Assembly: GCF_900105515.1 (NCBI RefSeq)
Contig: NZ_FNSY01000001.1
Location: 6,064,001-6,128,000, forward strand
Length of the DNA stretch: 64,000 bases
From: Streptomyces sp. 2131.1
GTDB lineage: Bacteria; Actinomycetota; Actinomycetes; Streptomycetales; Streptomycetaceae
Reading direction: 5' to 3'
Shown: piece by piece, positions 60,401 to 64,000 of the stretch
Layout: every line of letters starts with the position of its first letter
Position numbering within the stretch: the first letter of the stretch is position 1
Program-made: the position numbers and the translations under genes
The notes under the pieces: model-generated
Told to the model about the DNA's origin: nothing
Databases searched by the model: none
What the model saw: only the letters and a program-made list of their open reading frames with translations

Positions 60401-62422
60401 GTTCCGGGCGGGGTCCGTCGTCGAGTCCGAGGACGATGTGTGCACGGGCGTCGGACGGGGGGCGGGGCTGACGGCCGGTGCGTTGACGGGTATGCCGTCC
60501 GGGGCGGTTCCCTGGGGGACACCGTTCGGGGCGGTTCCCTGGGGGACACCGTTCGGCGGCGGTGCGGTGCTGCCGGTGACGATCGGCTTGGGCGCCTCGG
60601 TGACGGGGGCGTGGACGTCGGTGCCCCCGGTGCCGTCGGGATCGGTGATGTCGCTCCCGGCGATGCTGTCGGTGTCACTGAACACGGAGTCCGTGTCCGA
60701 GTCGCTCTCGGTGTCGGAGTCGGTGTCCACGCCGGTTCGGGCGTCCGTGTCCGTGTCGGTCGTCGTCGTGTCGTCGGACCGCGGCGAACTCCCCGGACGA
60801 GCCGTGCCGTTGCGTGTGTGCGGCTGCTGCTGCGCGGTGTGCACCGGAGGCGGATCGCTGGGCGCCGTCACCGGCGGGGCCGTCGTCGGCTTCTGGACCG
60901 CCGACGGATCGGTCGCCGGGTGAACGTCGGAGTCGGTGACCGTGACGTTCCCGTCGAGGTCCGGGACATCGCTGTGGACGTCCACCCCGTCGATCTTGAC
61001 GGGCTTCACGTGCACGCCGTCGAAGTGCACGCCGGACGGACCGCCGGCGGTGACCTTGCCGCCGGTCACCTCCACGTCCAGGTCGGACGACTGGGTCGGA
61101 GGCCGCACGGTGACCGGCCCGTTCCGCCCGTCGCCCGTCGGGGACGGGCCCGGCGTCGGCACACCGTTGCCAGGACCCGGGGTGGCGCCCGGACCCGGGC
61201 CCTTGCCGTCGCCGCTGCCGGGGCGGGGAGCGTCGTCCGCCGTGGAGTCGTCCGGCGTGTCCGGGAGGTGCGCGGTGTTCACGGTCGGCGGCTTGGTGAA
61301 GTTGAACTTGTTGCCGAGGGCGGACGCCCCCTGCCCCAGGTGCCGTTCGCTGACCGCGCTCAGCCCGCCGCCCAGGAAGGTCATCGGGCCCTCGACGGGG
61401 AGGTGGAAGATCGCCGCCGTGGCGAGCTCGCCCAGTGCCTCCGCGCCGCCCTCGGTGAGGAAGTGACCGATGTCCTCACCGAGCTCGTGCTTGATCCTGT
61501 CCCCGAGGCCGGGGGGCGGGGTGGGGGGCGGTTTGGGCAGCGGGACCGGATTGGGCTTCGGCGTGGGGGTCGGCTCGGGGCCCGGCTTCGGCGTCGGCTT
61601 CGGGTCCGGCCGGTGGGAAGGCCCGTCGTTGAGGTGGTGGTCGTCGAACTTGTTGTTGTGGAACTTGTTGCCGTTGCCGTCGATGCTCTTGAACGGGTTG
61701 TTCCCGCTGCCCCAGAGGTTCTTGAAGTTCTTCTTCAGGTTCTTGAGGATGTCGTTGAGGAACCCGTGGAACAGCCCGGTGAACGCGCCGAAGACACCGT
61801 CCTGGACGATCTGCGACCAGTCGAAGCCGTCCGGCCGCCGCCCCTTGGGCGCGCCCAGCATCATCGCGAGGCGGACCGCGAACGTCGTGAACGCCTCTTC
61901 GATCATCTCGGAGAGGGTCGGCAGCAGGTGGGTGCGCTTCATCAGCCAGTCGAGCAGCGTGAGGATCGCCACCCGGCTGCGCGCCTTGGCGACCGCCGCC
62001 TGGCTGGAGGCCGAACCGCCGGTGAAGATGGACAGCGCCATGATGATGGCCAGTTCGATCAGCAGCCGGATCAGCTCGGCGATGATCTGCCACTTGGCCT
62101 CCATGATGTCCATGGAGGACTTGGTGCGCGCCTTCTCCAGGTCGTCGAGCTGGTCGGCGAAGTCCTTCAGGTAGTTCTTGCCGCCACTGTCCAGGAACAG
62201 GTGCATGGCCTTGACGTACTGGTTGCCCACCTGCGGCGGCAGCGAGCGCCCCACGCCACCCGCGGTCTGCTCGATCAGGTCCGACAGGTCCCGCACCCGC
62301 CGCCCCAGCCGCCCGTAGGGCCGGCCGTTGGCGAAGGCCATGTCCTCGTCGGCCTGCAGCATTTTCTCACCGATCAGCACGAACAACAGATTGTTCAGCT
62401 GCGGTGAAACCTGGATGCTCAT
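43790..62422 (-). CDS. giant (6,210 aa) ESX-associated protein with duplicated metzincin-like, beta-rich, coiled-coil and OTU-like domains
   Basis: One uninterrupted frame of 18.6 kb, 18 bp after a WXG100 gene. Residues 1-230: helical ESX-type N-terminus (QVSPQLNNLLFVLIGEKM) with a hydrophobic stretch near 113-136. Residues 250-730: Pro/Thr/Asp-rich linkers. About 740-960: metzincin-like domain, HEIGHQLGLRD with His862, Glu863, His866, Asp872 and Met890 (ESLM). About 1067-2847: beta-rich module. About 2848-3160: coiled coil. About 3311-3610: OTU-like domain, Cys3327 in DDGRC and His3596 in LNHYTAS. The order then repeats: HELLHYLGLPD with His3798-Asp3808 and Met3832, beta module about 3911-5684, coiled coil, acidic linker near 6011-6041, and a C-terminus ending LYFDGRRFSAAPPGG. 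Probably exported by a type VII system as a toxin or surface effector; function unproven. Comparable giants are sometimes labelled lonely-Cys-domain proteins. Confidence 0.85.
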   Translation of the reverse strand: MSIQVSPQLNNLLFVLIGEKMLQADEDMAFANGRPYGRLGRRVRDLSDLIEQTAGGVGRSLPPQVGNQYVKAMHLFLDSGGKNYLKDFADQLDDLEKARTKSSMDIMEAKWQIIAELIRLLIELAIIMALSIFTGGSASSQAAVAKARSRVAILTLLDWLMKRTHLLPTLSEMIEEAFTTFAVRLAMMLGAPKGRRPDGFDWSQIVQDGVFGAFTGLFHGFLNDILKNLKKNFKNLWGSGNNPFKSIDGNGNKFHNNKFDDHHLNDGPSHRPDPKPTPKPGPEPTPTPKPNPVPLPKPPPTPPPGLGDRIKHELGEDIGHFLTEGGAEALGELATAAIFHLPVEGPMTFLGGGLSAVSERHLGQGASALGNKFNFTKPPTVNTAHLPDTPDDSTADDAPRPGSGDGKGPGPGATPGPGNGVPTPGPSPTGDGRNGPVTVRPPTQSSDLDVEVTGGKVTAGGPSGVHFDGVHVKPVKIDGVDVHSDVPDLDGNVTVTDSDVHPATDPSAVQKPTTAPPVTAPSDPPPVHTAQQQPHTRNGTARPGSSPRSDDTTTTDTDTDARTGVDTDSDTESDSDTDSVFSDTDSIAGSDITDPDGTGGTDVHAPVTEAPKPIVTGSTAPPPNGVPQGTAPNGVPQGTAPDGIPVNAPAVSPAPRPTPVHTSSSDSTTDPARNDSSSDSTTDPARNDTPDPVADGIREPVVLTPTPPVTPASHPAPGSFGEARNGATPTPRSHTWVDPVSRPTGPDGRPTQYVVRSSFDVRQFTHDGEPVTDLTVTYRVTGDPQLGPEVDGVRQRLEEGVRRVFNTPDHRLPDGSRLHVTVVPAAADRTPHLDVTLTDPADGVPTTHHSWPADISDSALAHEIGHQLGLRDESGLDPAAPHRGGNESLMGNAPPVTGVPVPAPSPEPPGYRAGGLRPRHLQLIGTLVGDPADAPRPRPDGERREASTPPAPLTGDLGADPPAPVVPPATTSATAPVVDPASDSEAVPMVPISTTSAPVPDDTTAPPPVVISEEATLPPVVPELTLTTADGDTAPLPDPDPDPEPESETTGGRGPRPSYLGGYGRRHDGQVGLVLMEPFSPDVVDAVHRQVITALGRPAPRPDDPVLAQLRDVLSAAQMAQHLPYLRSLGGHRVTLRVDGTDRSVDVRLALDGGRPSARQGELDTSDPDKHVERRGQGTRENVSAQPSGTFSTIPVPWTGSLPITASGPVRSLDMALSATITHNQADGSVTVTQVTQTTTAQRSAEPSRAYDFDGNWQVRVDAPAPTAPTTDGDATDGDPTVGWSPVRQHGPVTAWFPQHLVDADADPAQELPAPAALDDLPLWGVDSVLNPRRLYEGAAAHFRADLDATSSSQLADFLSEPVLRGTLPMQRDGGLYSPVLTDGNGRAVGMVRLEARVTPTAPVAKSIDAKINLESHLVNTVKNDQNTTFNSGVALAGSIGPSFTGDTRPDHPDATGSVGGSFSGKGTLQLGAQNAFGTSSSAASVHALRTNRSHLLTEADVSYTVTLIRPDGSTDSYTPGTWQHGLDLRMLSADDARGHTPAESEVRQLPAELASLGSIGQSTAPLGVEGAAPLFAEAETWLRDQGFLPPPATAPRRGRMPDETLVQAQLNNLRRLQELRSGLGLRGATDSMVDGGHSLFLETPSSTGRRRVRLVLGATADRDRPPVHRRVLPGVAVISVSSSTAGGNGRLGNSYSGGLGFGGGPSIPTPNGSWTLSGTGDYQYVGNASLGNTTSSTVGQDQFFISSGQDAHEFDVPARLTLDLYEGTAPGPRVRFGTPEPRPHPPGDLESAPGTVPAGVPGTVRLGVPHGRTLDAPAPEPAGEPFTVRPVSRLDRDRLALTDGTGRPRPDVVRVPDDALVDVMRGSAALQDAFQRIVTGAAPTSGATAPAPGPVSPTPAPSLLSRFTGFVGSSLTGDPFADPTTVAAESRTAALSPGSLVARGQQILGGSYVVEGLTLPGLGADGQLSVEIQAVAHHPRLTSGTSQYMESDVAAADSAQQLKGLGKTHQFGLAGTATQNNPKSPAPATDPEPNTQQDGATSTPQPSTAETRQPSRFNPSLRYQYDRKADKSDTSISTTTTNRVPTQTGIQHRVTADLTYVITIRSGHRNAFANFVGYTNGQTVQLAVDVPQGLQFLMTDSQLRRDRQWMGGVEGLPADVPPTGLASPPLPSRYVRDGTLGLASVTSVTELGPTGRPGTAQRQRFQNEVRGLLDRYAPGVTTPGHASYLPGVATLIADQTSTAGKRALIGRGGGQARFSFRHHRFGGAALVEVTFSARPTTTAASRGARRGTAVPGDKSGLESWTSQTPAGRSTANTVSRQHRVTFNPTARFTRPDADDRTDRLGPSPQWTSASVKTDKRGRTAEDRFWLRTDNAADFDGLDYELVATVRSTWVTDWPPNVVGALVQRGFIAWSDADSPTRSWISRTLAGEIGGRTRVPAHVSLRFAGGETADPRGGNPLPVPVSVSRVDPRPAPHGQPALRDDGLFHPNGNVPVYGFNAWDQLYTALDQVAPATGSGWRAQPASTSDENASVRLGELLQAGSIALDNPRQVGGMLPTMPGAFPLLDTPEGPTLTVSLYRPRVVTDSSDIAVDRLRIVTDTSGTVSGNDTALGLSLPFVLSADDPDRNLVGATPPVLQRPIDPGNFGGNVSGGRREWLKTGSTSAPAEGRGTRGYEVQADVHIQVSGPEGVRHVTGTATLRIEERDALGHGITPPRPLPRVYDLPALLASQTGAAPGQWASTPPSDLPDALVAGVDPDDDGYQFWLATGADPDGSQLALALYGSSRTARLTGHPVELVTRGPEGLRFWSFGPDGALRTTPAGAPGTEGTLPLGDPALDRAWSGFETIANDLHRAHGDHVQALADETEMRKLRSDAVDGLRGAVTALDDARTTADDADRAAGTAETEADAAEQDLRDLEGRIDKLTTGIATNRGTIDALTESLTEGGRRQSNLDADLEAARARLDALNEAAAAPAADTGTGSSSKPTDTGTSSTPTDTGSGTSSVPPDTRPGSSSKPTDTGTSSTPPAAPATPPAVDPRLTERIDAATAEVARLGAELDGVRKKVALDRTNLRQSEISLAGDEAALKDLGAQLPDLRGTARALRSDADAARGHADDTELVRQDAQESHDRAELRLREIDHALDDILGRRDDAATRRAAAETALPAAAGPVLANGPAAVPPSRSSLSAMPPHPPGSGLPRTSGPSTGNTPATGDDTDSDAEPDSTASVTSDARSDDRDDPSEAETTLTVPDPASSVPPKSEGTSEHGEDGDTHSDTRPESAADTDPDPDPDPDSDPAPETAAPPPLSEPFQVRAPRGNTVPTIDDGRCILYTFIGTDPQRVRERVPGLSTRAPETYAWLGRTDDVRTGLGLAARGDTSPAAGQARNHLLIAADHLRSAAEQRLLDAHRGGRPLPQDVVGQVRQTLAPRFTRATAAMNRPQLLATARRYGIDGVRRPEELSDLNTRYDAALTEDGVTDRPADPGVIEMFNHLRDTGRLPSLDELDDAQLRQVIDSAYTESTVPFTDEELNHALAAVRNWSGAWQSDQGEMFLPLLADTLGVTVEVLRPDPTTGLGTVTRVGSPTAGRVLEVHYWGLNHYTASDAAPLTAIPTSSAPRGPQDAPSTRPAGRRRPAPRRGPRDDRPAPRVAEPAHPDTWHHLRPHARPATLRTERFDPHADPTADAPRPGLLSGATTLVRAQIRRIQAPSGQWVRDHTLNLPVNAADPQHTARLARRLGQLVDHHLNTGYALPASGDQLHVNVNLVDSPEHPEAIALTHTDKPARPDQTHLDLNHTDSQLLHELLHYLGLPDEQRDNDFLFRNHPDATAVRTDGLMATIDTPAPASLPHRYLATIENVTDAGPRLHDHTDAVTNTPTDPDTTPVPATEAPAWPTSRAPVPAPSSTYVLAYGAQLDGNVGLVYLEPLPPAVVEGLHQQVMGALGLAHAPDTHPVREQLRAVASGEQLILNLPYVRGSLGFRFTVRVDGRDRTVDVRMRLSDPVASARYGQTEGAERDVRVERRGIGTQESVSAEASGTVRTLLLPWTGLFPVTRAIPVRGVDVALTLAMTLNQLSSTSSVTTVVQTTSAQRSNEPSEPYDFTASWEVRVDAPRLAPPVTWGPPQAHGPVTFWFPQHLARDEAEELPEAAGLDDLPVWGVDTVAEPQRLLAEALGFFGTELSTLDEDSAAELETFLSEPLLRGTLPMQRDRGVFSPVLLDTSGRALGMFQLRTEVVVGEPLRRSVAGKINLESHLTQVVKLDSQSRFSSGLSLSGSVGPALTADRSQGHPNASHRPGGGALGRVSAQAGTHEELAQSGSTALMHAVRTNRSHLLAPAEVRHTLVLHLPGGGRREFTPDAWPRGMHLRLLTAEDANGHAPAADELRRLPAELEHLRSVGTTATPLAVDGAAPLFVHAENWLRREGFLPGDTPGRNRVLPDEALVQAQLNNLRRFEQGRSEVGQRAATDAMLDGGHSLFLEIPTATGARRVRLVLSAVRGDGDSVHSRVLPDVQGMGVASLSAAGADHRGSSYGLSYGGGGSFGLPKGSWTLGGSGDYVRGNQVRHDNSVQLGVGHDQLFIGSGAGQRSEVFEVPADLALDLYEGPGEQPSVRFAHETVAVPFVPHGAPPAEPPGPPPDRVPGTLRLSVPTHRTLPAGAPVPAAPPAPVLRAATDADRDLLDLTDEDGAALPDTVLLPDDAIMEVFQASAALDSAFRAVLGNTYPGHPARGLLDDVRDAVAGHTPRPVARAGRALGESLAGAAATDPTTVAAEMLSAARSPAALLARGHQVFKGAYVVEGLTLPGLASDEVLSVEIRGVLRRPRATDGFAQYFETGLSATDGAAQQRGAAGTSQWAGGFRAVRNTSSSQTPAADQAAGNDFDDVLVTRADRPGQEQGTPPASRPSTLNPSGRYTRTARSERSRALGSTTTAYRTATESGTQHRITADATLLVTFRRGRRNVVGNAFGQGEGRAVTVAVDLTDGVRFLATPAQIRRHAAWFASVAGLAVPGPTVGSVPLPRRFTASREVGLGSVLAVDQFTDATRTVQRPDVLRQRLLALIEEEAPGITRPGHSSHLPGVATRVADLSSTAGLRTLAGRGPGHVQRFRFRYLGYGGAQLVEVTLRTEPDADDHALRALRGHPAAAGSGIEQFLGHVPSSVTDRTARSVRHAGFVQLQSRFPRPTGGPRTDRAGALLSADTTRGNAARVTRSAEDRFWQRTDNAADFEGVPYRVVAEVRSTPAAQWLLDLPGSLFQHGVLSLTEADATLADRIAHLFGGRPARTTTVYTAAALRFTGSETGDPAPAPAPLPVARHTARPAMTGDRFVPHGPAPVYAFDGGAELAAALGEVAPALTRSWRSLTASGSADATAVRMGELIQSGTLSLDHPRGPAGPTTTMPGAYPLQGAPGTPPRLTVELYRPRPVTDTGDVTVDRLRLSTFGAASSSQAGVTAGLAAQGGLAATDDNRHIVNFTVPVLARQPQAPGPGAAVSGTRRDWLKHGNTSAPEGSRGTRSHEILADALITVHGPGGVRYVTGTVRMRPLERDLLGLGVTGAHTDAGTFDGAALVREAADARAHAAGAPADAVADAVLRDWRTVPLRDLPALLADGVRADGGAAVEGVQIWLAVDGGPGQTARALYSAAGAAALLRRPVELALRDDEGVRFRRFDADGEPEPAGPEEDGAGWAAVREQVGALDAAAHAEEAARAAEAGLQAELPGARRALDEARPPVARAGRDLDDARAAARDARDARTAADHAVTAAERTDRERRTRVAELTADAQDRRARATAATREAEEAQEAVRAAREHLEATERGLREAVAEAASRGGARSGGSGGSDRSGGSHGSGRSSGSVARRTVRRDGARAALETARTAAGAAERAADAARHAAEDAARRRDMARDAAGAAATALASARDTAATASWTDREARDALTAATERHDAAVTALDTAQQGVNGLERRVGEALAEQARQADRQRNAQNGLTDLVTLLEAERAAAGDGTVPLPTGSFARTPAGWPIRTGRPAPPRIEEESDEDSDDSDTDSEDDGDEEDAEDTGGPPPVPRGERPDSFVASLSRLLTASGDAPAWTRSRDPHGALRAWARTDVAARRAPEDAELPEGETLVSIDDLARIDALTDALRAQSILQSGRLTVDEAGLDDAARLALVLARPDSPAYVATLAALVAREAGRPVRVLGPGDGVRAFGPEEGEPLNLYFDGRRFSAAPPGG
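51600..60215 (-). repeat. super-module 1 of the giant gene
   Basis: First copy of the order metalloprotease-like, beta-rich, coiled coil, OTU-like. Aligning marks within the beta module: VGLVLMEPFSPDVVDAVHRQV, TTTAQRSAEPSRAYDF, GSYVVEGLTLPGLGADGQLS and RREWLKTGSTSAPAEGRGTR. All catalytic-type residues of both enzymatic domains are present here. Confidence 0.75.
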
Positions 62423-62440
62423 GGGGCGCGGTCCGGTCCG

Positions 62441-62809
62441 TCAGTGCCTGCCGCCGCCGTGCGTGCCGCCGGAGACGTTGCTGTTGTCGATGTGGGACTC
62501 GTGGATCGCGTCGAGGTTGCCGCCCAGGGTGGTCAGGACGCTCTTCAGATTGGCGAGCGTGCCGTCGCCCACGCCGACGATGGCCTCGGTCAGGGCCTTG
62601 CCGGTGCTCACCGCGCCCTCCCGCTGCTTCTTCTCCTGCGGGACCATCGTCTTGGCGTAACTGTCGTCCTTGCCGGGCCAGTCGCTGGTCGCCGACACGT
62701 CGTGGAAGAACTCGTTGAACATGTCGACGGCGTAGTCACTGATCGCCTGGAGCTGCCGGGTGCCGCCGGTCAGGCCGGGGAAGTTGGCGTAGTACGCGTT
62801 TTCCGTCAT
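62441..62809 (-). CDS. WXG100-family (EsxA/B-like) protein
   Basis: A 122-residue small helical protein with Trp44-Pro-Gly in the hairpin turn (VSATSDWPGKDDSY), the WXG position of ESAT-6-like secreted proteins. Two amphipathic helices flank it (LQAISDYAVDMFNEFFHDVS and the helix around NLKSVLTTLGGNLDAIHE), and a Gly/His-rich tail ends it. GAGGAGAC precedes ATG 62809. It is seven bases after the YbaB-like gene and 18 bp before the giant gene, so all are co-transcribed. It probably acts as a partner or export signal for the giant protein through a type VII secretion machine, whose core genes are not in this window. Confidence 0.82.
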   Translation of the reverse strand: MTENAYYANFPGLTGGTRQLQAISDYAVDMFNEFFHDVSATSDWPGKDDSYAKTMVPQEKKQREGAVSTGKALTEAIVGVGDGTLANLKSVLTTLGGNLDAIHESHIDNSNVSGGTHGGGRH

Positions 62810-62816
62810 CGTCTCC

Positions 62817-63266
62817 TCAGTCCTCCGGGTCTTCGCTGATCTCGTCACGGAGCCGGCCGGAGCCGCGGCGGCGGTCGCCCTTCGGGCCCTCCAGCACACC
62901 GGGCCCGAAGATCTTGTTCCAGTCCACGTCGAAGCCGGTGAGTTCGGGCGTCTCCGCGTTCGCGTGGGTGAAGGGCTCGAAGGTGGACATCACCCGCCGG
63001 GCCATCCGGGCTCGCGCCTCCTGCGCCGCCTCCAGCACGCTGGCAGCGAGCTGACCTGCGGGCATCGTACGGTACTTGTCGTCCAAGAAGGTCAGCGCGG
63101 TCATGTCGCCCTGGGCGGAGACGGTCACCTCCACCGAGCGGTCCGCGGAGCGCACCGTCGCTTCGGCGTGCGCCAGTTCGCTCTCGGCGCGCGCCACGGC
63201 GGCCTCGGTCTCCTCCAGTTCCGCCATCGCCTTGGCGAGCCGCTGTTCGATCGACTCACTGTTCAC
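62817..63266 (-). CDS. YbaB/EbfC-like protein
   Basis: A 149-residue protein. A long N-terminal coiled-coil helix (IEQRLAKAMAELEETEAAVA, SELAHAEATVRSADRSVEV) leads to the YbaB core VTVSAQGDMTALTFLDDKYR, TMPAGQLAASVLEAAQEARA. The C-terminus is charged and ends DEISEDPED. YbaB proteins are small nucleoid-associated or chaperone-like dimers; copies inside ESX operons are common in actinobacteria and may act as secretion chaperones, not DNA-binding proteins (EspB/EspH-like roles are speculation). GTG 63266 is preceded by GAGAGGGAG. Confidence 0.8.
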   Translation of the reverse strand: MNSESIEQRLAKAMAELEETEAAVARAESELAHAEATVRSADRSVEVTVSAQGDMTALTFLDDKYRTMPAGQLAASVLEAAQEARARMARRVMSTFEPFTHANAETPELTGFDVDWNKIFGPGVLEGPKGDRRRGSGRLRDEISEDPED

Positions 63267-63313
63267 CGCGCACTCCCTCTCCGGTTCTCTCTTCCGTGGC
63301 CCGGCCCGCGTCC

Positions 63314-64000
63314 TCAGCGTCCGATGACCGCCGGGGCGCCGCCGTCGTCGGTGCCCCACACGTCGTCGTCCTCGGCCAGCCACGCCTCGCGGGCGCGGTC
63401 GCCGCTCTCCGTGGACGTGCCACCCTGGCCGGCGGCGCCGGGCCCGCCCACCGGGTACGGGGAACTGGAGGTGGTCGGCCGCGTGTACACGATCTCCTCG
63501 TCCTCGTCGACTCCCGCGGGCCGTCCGACGCGTCCGCCCCGTGCACCGCCGACCGGGTCGGTGAGGACGGCCCGGGTGCGTTCACTGGTGCCCTGGCCAC
63601 CACCGCCCGCGCCGCCCATGCCGGGCATGCCGCCGCCCCCCATGCCCATCGGGTTGAGCGGGGTGCCGTTCGCGGATTGCGCCGCCGGGTTGCCGGCGAG
63701 CGCGGCGGCGCCGGGGTTGGCCGACCCCAGGGAGCCGCCGCCGTACGGGGTGCTGTCGTAGTCGTCGTAGTAGTCGTCGAGGCCGGCGTCCGGGCCGCCG
63801 GGCGCGTTCAGCGAGCCGCCCGGTCCATGGGTGTTCAGGCCGGACGTGTGGGTGAGCGGCGACGAGGTGTGCGGGCCGTCGAGGCCCTGGGTGTTGAGCC
63901 CGTCGGTGTCCGGACCGTTGTGGTTGAGGCTGTCGAGGTCCGGGATGCGGGTGTTGAGCGACGGGCCGTCGCCGTTCAGGTCGGTCGTGGTGGTGTGTCC
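63314..64000 (-). CDS. ESX-operon Gly/Asn/Pro-rich secreted-type protein (N-terminus outside window)
   Basis: The last 228 residues of a longer protein. The visible part is low complexity: repeats around SLN/GLN (SLNTRIPDLDSLNHNGPDTD, GLNTQGLDGPHTSSPLTHT), an acidic-aromatic patch DDYYDDYD, then NPMGMGGGGMPGMGGAGGGG and the C-terminal signature TSERTRAVLTDPVGGARGGR, WLAEDDDVWGTDDGGAPAVIGR. This kind of Met/Gly run and VWGxxxGxPxVIG ending is typical of PPE/WXG-like proteins at actinobacterial ESX loci. It should start with a helical WXG or PPE-like domain beyond position 64000. It is followed after 47 bp by the YbaB-like gene on the same strand, the first visible gene of the operon. Confidence 0.72.
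   Translation of the reverse strand, partial: GHTTTTDLNGDGPSLNTRIPDLDSLNHNGPDTDGLNTQGLDGPHTSSPLTHTSGLNTHGPGGSLNAPGGPDAGLDDYYDDYDSTPYGGGSLGSANPGAAALAGNPAAQSANGTPLNPMGMGGGGMPGMGGAGGGGQGTSERTRAVLTDPVGGARGGRVGRPAGVDEDEEIVYTRPTTSSSPYPVGGPGAAGQGGTSTESGDRAREAWLAEDDDVWGTDDGGAPAVIGR

Noticed and set aside
60380-60560. CRISPR-like repeat pattern in the giant gene
   Set aside because: The repeats are adjacent, in-frame coding repeats (SDSTTDPARND, NGVPQGTAP) without unique spacers of constant length.

Overview
The window is GC-rich actinobacterial DNA. GTG starts, four-base start/stop overlaps, leaderless-looking promoters, divergent LysR/TetR/MocR regulator pairs and an ESX-type secretion operon all point to a Streptomyces chromosome. 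All genes use the same GC-rich third positions. I see no tRNA, rRNA, CRISPR array or intact insertion sequence.

1-12.9 kb is a mixed accessory stretch. It holds a truncated-by-window aminoglycoside-phosphotransferase-like kinase, a frameshifted DUF1152 gene, a PadR regulator, two EamA exporters, a PNPOx-like flavoprotein paired divergently with a MocR regulator, a LysR regulator, a tetR-MFS efflux unit and a three-helix membrane protein. It ends in decayed glycosidase pieces (GH42, GH5-ricin and an unassigned fragment).

12.9-31.4 kb is an L-arabinose/pentose utilisation island: galM, a ChvE/GguAB-type importer, araB-araA-araD, a LacI-family regulator, and a second YtfQ/YtfR/YtfT/YjfF-type importer. 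Eight copies of a GTTAGCGCTCAC-like operator (four exact) sit in the promoters of these units, including the regulator's own. The secreted arabinan-degrading enzymes are broken: a GH43/AbfB gene is frameshifted and a GH127/LamG gene is truncated. Uptake and catabolism are intact while polymer hydrolysis has eroded.

31.4-43.7 kb holds a small membrane protein, a 218-bp MITE-like element with perfect 25-bp terminal inverted repeats, and a TetR regulator divergent from an acetoacetate-decarboxylase-family gene plus succinate-semialdehyde-type dehydrogenase. These are followed by an HSL-type esterase, a DJ-1/PfpI protein, an NAD-dependent epimerase, a SAM-dependent methyltransferase, a GH65 phosphorylase/HAD mutase pair, and a membrane-anchored ricin-type lectin.

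43.8-64 kb is one operon on the minus strand: a Gly/Asn/Pro-rich ESX-associated protein (cut by the window edge), a YbaB-like protein, a WXG100 protein, and a single 6,210-residue ORF. The giant protein has an ESX-like helical N-terminus. After it comes a tandemly duplicated super-module: a metzincin-like HExxHxxGxxD domain, a ~1,775-residue beta-rich module, a coiled coil and an OTU-like cysteine-protease domain. The second OTU-like copy appears to have lost its catalytic residues. This is the strongest candidate for an undescribed system here.
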